Assembly: GCA_015061955.1 (NCBI GenBank)
Contig: SUVO01000004.1
Span: 1-64,000, forward strand
Direction: 5' to 3'
DNA: 64,000 nucleotides
From: Verrucomicrobiaceae bacterium
Lineage (GTDB): Bacteria > Verrucomicrobiota > Verrucomicrobiia > Opitutales > Intestinicryptomonadaceae
The position numbers and the translations under genes are program-made. The stretch's first letter is position 1. Every line of letters starts with the position of its first letter. The notes below the pieces were generated by a model. That model was given only the letters and a program-made list of their open reading frames with translations. It did not search any database and had not been told where the DNA came from. Below, in pieces: positions 62,895 to 64,000 of this stretch.

Positions 62895-64000
62895 TTACTT
62901 TGGTCTCCAAACAACCTCGATACCAACGAACGCAACACTACTTGAAAATCGGTTCTTAAGGTTTTGTGATTTTTGAAATGAAGGTCGTCCATAACTTTCC
63001 AGTCTTCGTCTTTTTTACCCGTAGAATCGGCATAATTAAAGACCCCTGCTTGATAATCGCTTCCGTAAAATTTCAAATTTTTAGGATTATTTGCAACTTG
63101 AATAGAATCGCCAACAAGTGAAATTTTGCCACACAAACATTCCCACAATCGTGGAAGTTTATCTTGCGAAAACTTGAAGAAATAAATATCACGCAAACGT
63201 TTTGAACGTTTATAACACGCAATCTTGGTTGTTTTATCGTTTTTAATTGGAATTTCTACCAAGAATTTTTCAGGTTTGCCAAATATCAACGACAATAACG
63301 AAAATGGCAATAATCCAGCAAAAAGAATTCCAGCAGATAGTCTTTCTAATACGTTGAAGAACTTGCATATAATTGAATATGTGTGCGATTCTGCTAAATC
63401 GAAAGAATGCTCCATCTTTGTTTTTGTCGATGTTAGTGGGTCTATTATAAACTGACGGAAAATTATTTTGTTGTCTATATCGAGATTTTGCCCAACGTAA
63501 GTGCGATCATAAATTATACAATTTTTTATCTTCGTAAAACTATCTATCAACGACAATTTCCCCATTATCACCGAACCACCAATTTTACACGCACCTTCTA
63601 TCAAACAATTATTATCGATTGCCAATGGTGGTATTAGTTCTGTTTTATACATAACAACATCGTTTACGCCTAAGAAAACGCCTTCTTCTGCCCCATAGCC
63701 ATTCATAACAAACCCGTCAGTGAATTTGTTAAGAAGTGTCATATTCACATCAAAATATTCCTTGAGCGAAGATATTTCAAACGCCACATACGGAGGCAAC
63801 TTGTCGTTGCATTTGAAAACATTTTCGAGCTGATTTGTATTGATAGAATTTTTCAGCTCATCAAAAAACGATGTTCGTGTTTTAAAATTTTTGTCGTAAC
63901 AAATTAAGCAAAATTTTTCGCAAACAAGATTGTAAGAATTGTCGGCAGAGAAATCTTCTTCTATCTCGATTTTAATTGGTGTCCCCCACTTTGAACGCGA
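62891..64000 (-). CDS. LbH + sugar-transferase-like protein, 5' end outside window
   Basis: The frame is open to the right edge, so the N-terminus is missing (370 codons visible; the internal Leu start at 63799 is not real). The visible part has a hexapeptide-repeat region (about 135-190: LIEGACKIGGSVIMGKLSL, CIIYDRTYVG), a hydrophobic segment (GILFAGLLPFSLLSLIFG), and then FSQDKLPRLWECLCGKISLVGD, which resembles the end of bacterial sugar transferases (PF02397: SLDELPQLWNVLxGDMSLVGPRP) in degenerate form. Possibly the initiating phosphoglycosyltransferase of the locus. First visible gene of the polysaccharide operon. Confidence 0.6.
   Translation of the reverse strand, partial: SRSKWGTPIKIEIEEDFSADNSYNLVCEKFCLICYDKNFKTRTSFFDELKNSINTNQLENVFKCNDKLPPYVAFEISSLKEYFDVNMTLLNKFTDGFVMNGYGAEEGVFLGVNDVVMYKTELIPPLAIDNNCLIEGACKIGGSVIMGKLSLIDSFTKIKNCIIYDRTYVGQNLDIDNKIIFRQFIIDPLTSTKTKMEHSFDLAESHTYSIICKFFNVLERLSAGILFAGLLPFSLLSLIFGKPEKFLVEIPIKNDKTTKIACYKRSKRLRDIYFFKFSQDKLPRLWECLCGKISLVGDSIQVANNPKNLKFYGSDYQAGVFNYADSTGKKDEDWKVMDDLHFKNHKTLRTDFQVVLRSLVSRLFGDQSK

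Overview
The window is AT-rich bacterial DNA from a diderm (Gram-negative envelope) organism. Evidence for the envelope includes LpxI for lipid A, an ExbB/ExbD/ExbD set, lipoproteins, a Wza-like exporter and an exosortase. Chromosomal genes mostly lack Shine-Dalgarno sequences and start in A/T-rich leaders. The exosortase with PLPA-type C-terminal tags, LpxI and a LemA operon would fit a low-GC member of the Verrucomicrobiota/Lentisphaerota (PVC) group. The phylum is a guess and is not proven by the sequence.

Region 1 (1 to about 14.5 kb) is the right part of an integrated mobile element whose left end lies outside the window. It carries two unknown genes, a MobF-type relaxase, an unknown 318-aa gene, a small basic ORF and a large serine recombinase with an extra C-terminal helix-turn-helix. 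Its cargo is a defence island: two tandem C5-cytosine methyltransferases with two small candidate nuclease genes (gene layout like the heterodimeric BbvCI/Bpu10I systems), then a Gabija pair (GajA OLD-family nuclease and GajB UvrD-like helicase). Clusters of short perfect hairpins lie around the relaxase. The element stops just 3' of an intact tRNA-Ser(GGA).

Region 2 (14.6 to 38.6 kb) is ordinary chromosome. It holds leuS with an lpxI/sufE operon, exbB-exbD-exbD, a lipoprotein glycerophosphodiesterase, a left-handed-beta-helix protein, an ArnC-like glycosyltransferase with an ArnA-type formyltransferase, and a minus-strand operon (purU, NUDIX, pyrE, secreted protein, lemA, membrane protein). 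A plus-strand operon (panC, nadB, apt, lipoprotein, DUF486 protein) and recJ follow, then tRNA-Pro(UGG). Directly 3' of tRNA-Pro is a decayed fragment of a serine recombinase related to the one in region 1. The same GTGTTGGACAC dyad occurs there and beside tRNA-Ser.

Region 3 (39.1 to 64 kb) is a cell-surface and exopolysaccharide locus. One compact minus-strand operon encodes two small paralogous secreted proteins ending in a QPLPA sorting tag, a TPR protein, an exosortase with Cys177/Arg222/His243, and a membrane protein with an EpsI-like domain. A GH9-family glycoside hydrolase is transcribed away from it. Facing it is a ~17 kb minus-strand polysaccharide operon: partial LbH/sugar-transferase-like protein, nucleotidyltransferase-fold protein, F420-hydrogenase-beta-like Fe-S protein, a fusion of pyruvyltransferase with Wzz, Wza, Wzy/WaaL-like polymerase, alkaline-phosphatase-superfamily protein, Wzx flippase, GT2, two GT4 and a GT4-WecG fusion. 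My reading is that the polysaccharide is made and exported by this operon while the exosortase cassette anchors two dedicated surface proteins that work with it.
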